Below are positions 6,140 through 7,132 of a stretch of 7,132 nt of DNA, one piece after another. The notes under the pieces are model-generated. The model saw only the letters and a list, made by a program, of their open reading frames with translations, was not told the DNA's origin and ran no database searches. The position numbers and the translations under genes were made by a program. How positions within the stretch are numbered: the stretch's first letter is position 1; each line of letters starts with the position of its first letter. This DNA comes from Cetobacterium sp. UBA6069 (GTDB lineage Bacteria; Fusobacteriota; Fusobacteriia; Fusobacteriales; Fusobacteriaceae): contig DIXX01000026.1 of the NCBI GenBank assembly GCA_002428805.1, forward strand, positions 1 to 7,132, in the 5' to 3' direction.

Positions 6140-7107
6140 TCAACTCCTCCTCCTAAAGTTCTTTCAACTTTAAGGAAGATATGTTGATCTTTTTTTAGTG
6201 GTATATGAGCAATTTTGTTTCTACAAATATCTACCTCTATTATGTAGTTCTTTTTGTTAACTTTTAATCTGTAGTATGATCCCATATATTCCCAAGATTC
6301 CAATGTTCCCATAAAGAAATTTTCCGTGTGTTCATCTGCAAGAGAGATATCTTCAGGTCTTGCCATAACTTTTTCTCCATTTATTTCAAACTTATTTACT
6401 TTTCCAATAAAATCTCCGATAAAGTTGTTAGCTGGATTTTCATAGATATCTTGAGGCGTTCCAACTTGAACGACTTTGGCGTTATCCATAACTACTATTC
6501 TATCTGACATTGAAAGAGCTTCCTCTTGATCATGAGTAACCATGATAGTTGTAATTCCAAGTTTTTTTTGAAGGTCTTTTATATCGTTTCTAAGCTTTTC
6601 TCTAACTTTAGCATCAAGAGCTGAAAGTGGTTCATCTAAGAGAAGAATGTCAGGTGAGTAAGATATTGCTCTTGCAAGAGCTACTCTTTGTTGTTGTCCA
6701 CCAGAAAGTTCATTTGGATATTTATTTTCTTGTCCTCTTAATCCTACAAGCTCAAGAGATTCATCTACTTTTTTTTGAATAATATTTTTTGGTATTTTTT
6801 TGTTTTTCATTCCATAAGCTATATTTTCTCCAACTGTTAAGTTAGGGAAAAGAGCGTATGATTGGAATACGATTGACATATTTCTTTTTGATGGATGTTT
6901 TTTTGTGATATTCTCATCCTTTAAGAAAATTTCACCACTATCAACAGTCTCAAGACCAGCAATTATTCTAAGAAGTGTTGTTTTACCACAACCAGATGGG
7001 CCTAAGAAACAGATGAACTCACCTCTTTCAATTTCGAAATCTATATTGTTTAATGCTTTGAATTTACCAAAAGTTTTTGCAACATTTTTAATTTTTAAAT
7101 AACTCAT
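6130..7107 (-). CDS. phnT: ABC transporter ATP-binding protein, putative 2-aminoethylphosphonate importer (PhnT type)
   Basis: A 325-aa ATPase that would drive the fused permease from the cytoplasmic face. The nucleotide-binding domain is complete: Walker A GPSGCGKTT (36-44), Q-loop Gln82 in VFQSYALFPN, signature LSGGQQQR (134-141), Walker B ILLLDEP (154-160), D-loop SALD (162-165) and switch His192 in VTHDQEEA. A C-terminal TOBE-like regulatory domain begins near MARPEDI (248-254), as in importers of the MalK/PotA/FbpC class. Substrate cannot be read from an ATPase; AEP is inferred from the downstream phosphonate enzymes. GGGAGG lies 5 nt before the ATG. The last codons overlap the permease start by 10 nt. 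The start forms TAATG with an open frame running in from the right edge. Confidence 0.88.
   Translation of the reverse strand: MSYLKIKNVAKTFGKFKALNNIDFEIERGEFICFLGPSGCGKTTLLRIIAGLETVDSGEIFLKDENITKKHPSKRNMSIVFQSYALFPNLTVGENIAYGMKNKKIPKNIIQKKVDESLELVGLRGQENKYPNELSGGQQQRVALARAISYSPDILLLDEPLSALDAKVREKLRNDIKDLQKKLGITTIMVTHDQEEALSMSDRIVVMDNAKVVQVGTPQDIYENPANNFIGDFIGKVNKFEINGEKVMARPEDISLADEHTENFFMGTLESWEYMGSYYRLKVNKKNYIIEVDICRNKIAHIPLKKDQHIFLKVERTLGGGVEWS
6144..6154 (-). promoter_or_regulatory. Extended ribosome binding site for the permease
   Basis: AGGAGGAGGAG on the minus strand contains two overlapping GGAGG cores, 6 and 9 nt before ATG 6139. It is formed by the codons for the Leu-Gly-Gly-Gly segment near the end of the ATPase. 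The repeat gives ribosomes two registers and may raise permease translation. Confidence 0.7.
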
Positions 7108-7132
7108 TAAATCCTCCCTGTTTCATCATCTA
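7107..7132 (-). CDS. Possible 3' end of an upstream operon gene (partial)
   Basis: On the minus strand, the frame ending with TAA at 7109-7107 is open to the window edge and would read about DDETGRI before the stop. The stop shares a base with the ATPase start codon (TAATG), the same junction seen at the phnX and probable pbfA starts. The frame is only eight sense codons long, so this could be chance. If real, a periplasmic AEP-binding protein is a natural candidate, since the importer lacks one in this window. Confidence 0.35.
7113..7118 (-). promoter_or_regulatory. Ribosome binding site for the ABC ATPase gene
   Basis: GGGAGG on the minus strand, 5 nt before ATG 7107. It supports this start, which also matches the usual N-terminus of the family (a short strand leading into the conserved phenylalanine-rich A-loop region). 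Confidence 0.75.

Noticed and set aside
5922..6173. Plus-strand open frame of 83 codons opposite the permease start
   Set aside because: It is antisense to the permease N-terminus and the ATPase end, with no family resemblance or start signal.
6905..7102. Plus-strand open frame of 65 codons opposite the ATPase Walker A region
   Set aside because: It is the complement of a conserved ABC domain, which often leaves an open antisense frame.

Overview
The window is AT-rich bacterial DNA. Its codons favour AGA and ATA, and its Shine-Dalgarno sequences are strong (GGAGG type). This suits a low-GC anaerobe or facultative anaerobe. I lean towards Fusobacteriota, with Bacillota as the alternative, but this rests on composition and protein flavour only and is not secure.

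Layout: positions 9-274 hold three tightly spaced plus-strand tRNA genes (Leu-TAA, initiator Met-CAT, Lys-TTT), all with encoded CCA ends. A Rho-independent terminator follows at 288-314. A second terminator at 324-371 faces it and closes a minus-strand operon that fills the rest of the window (380-7107 and beyond the right edge). Read in the direction of transcription (right to left), the operon encodes an ABC ATPase (PhnT type), a fused double ABC permease (PhnU type), phosphonoacetaldehyde hydrolase PhnX, a class III PLP enzyme that is probably the (R)-1-hydroxy-2-aminoethylphosphonate ammonia-lyase PbfA, 2-aminoethylphosphonate:pyruvate transaminase PhnW, and a DeoR-family regulator.

Function: together these form a phosphonate import and breakdown system. 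The transporter would bring in 2-aminoethylphosphonate (AEP) and possibly its hydroxylated form. PhnW converts AEP to phosphonoacetaldehyde, and PbfA would convert (R)-1-hydroxy-AEP to the same intermediate with loss of ammonia. PhnX then cleaves the C-P bond to give acetaldehyde and phosphate. The DeoR protein, encoded last, probably controls the operon. The substrate-binding protein and the promoter are not in the window and most likely lie to the right of position 7132.

The genes are packed end to end. Four junctions overlap by 1-10 nt (10 nt, 1 nt, 1 nt and 8 nt), and the deoR start lies 4 nt after the phnW stop. Each ribosome binding site lies inside the 3' end of the preceding gene. The ATPase start at 7107 has the same TAATG arrangement, so another gene probably ends there. 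The main points of interest are the lyase and transaminase routes meeting at PhnX, and a DeoR-type regulator in a phosphonate operon.
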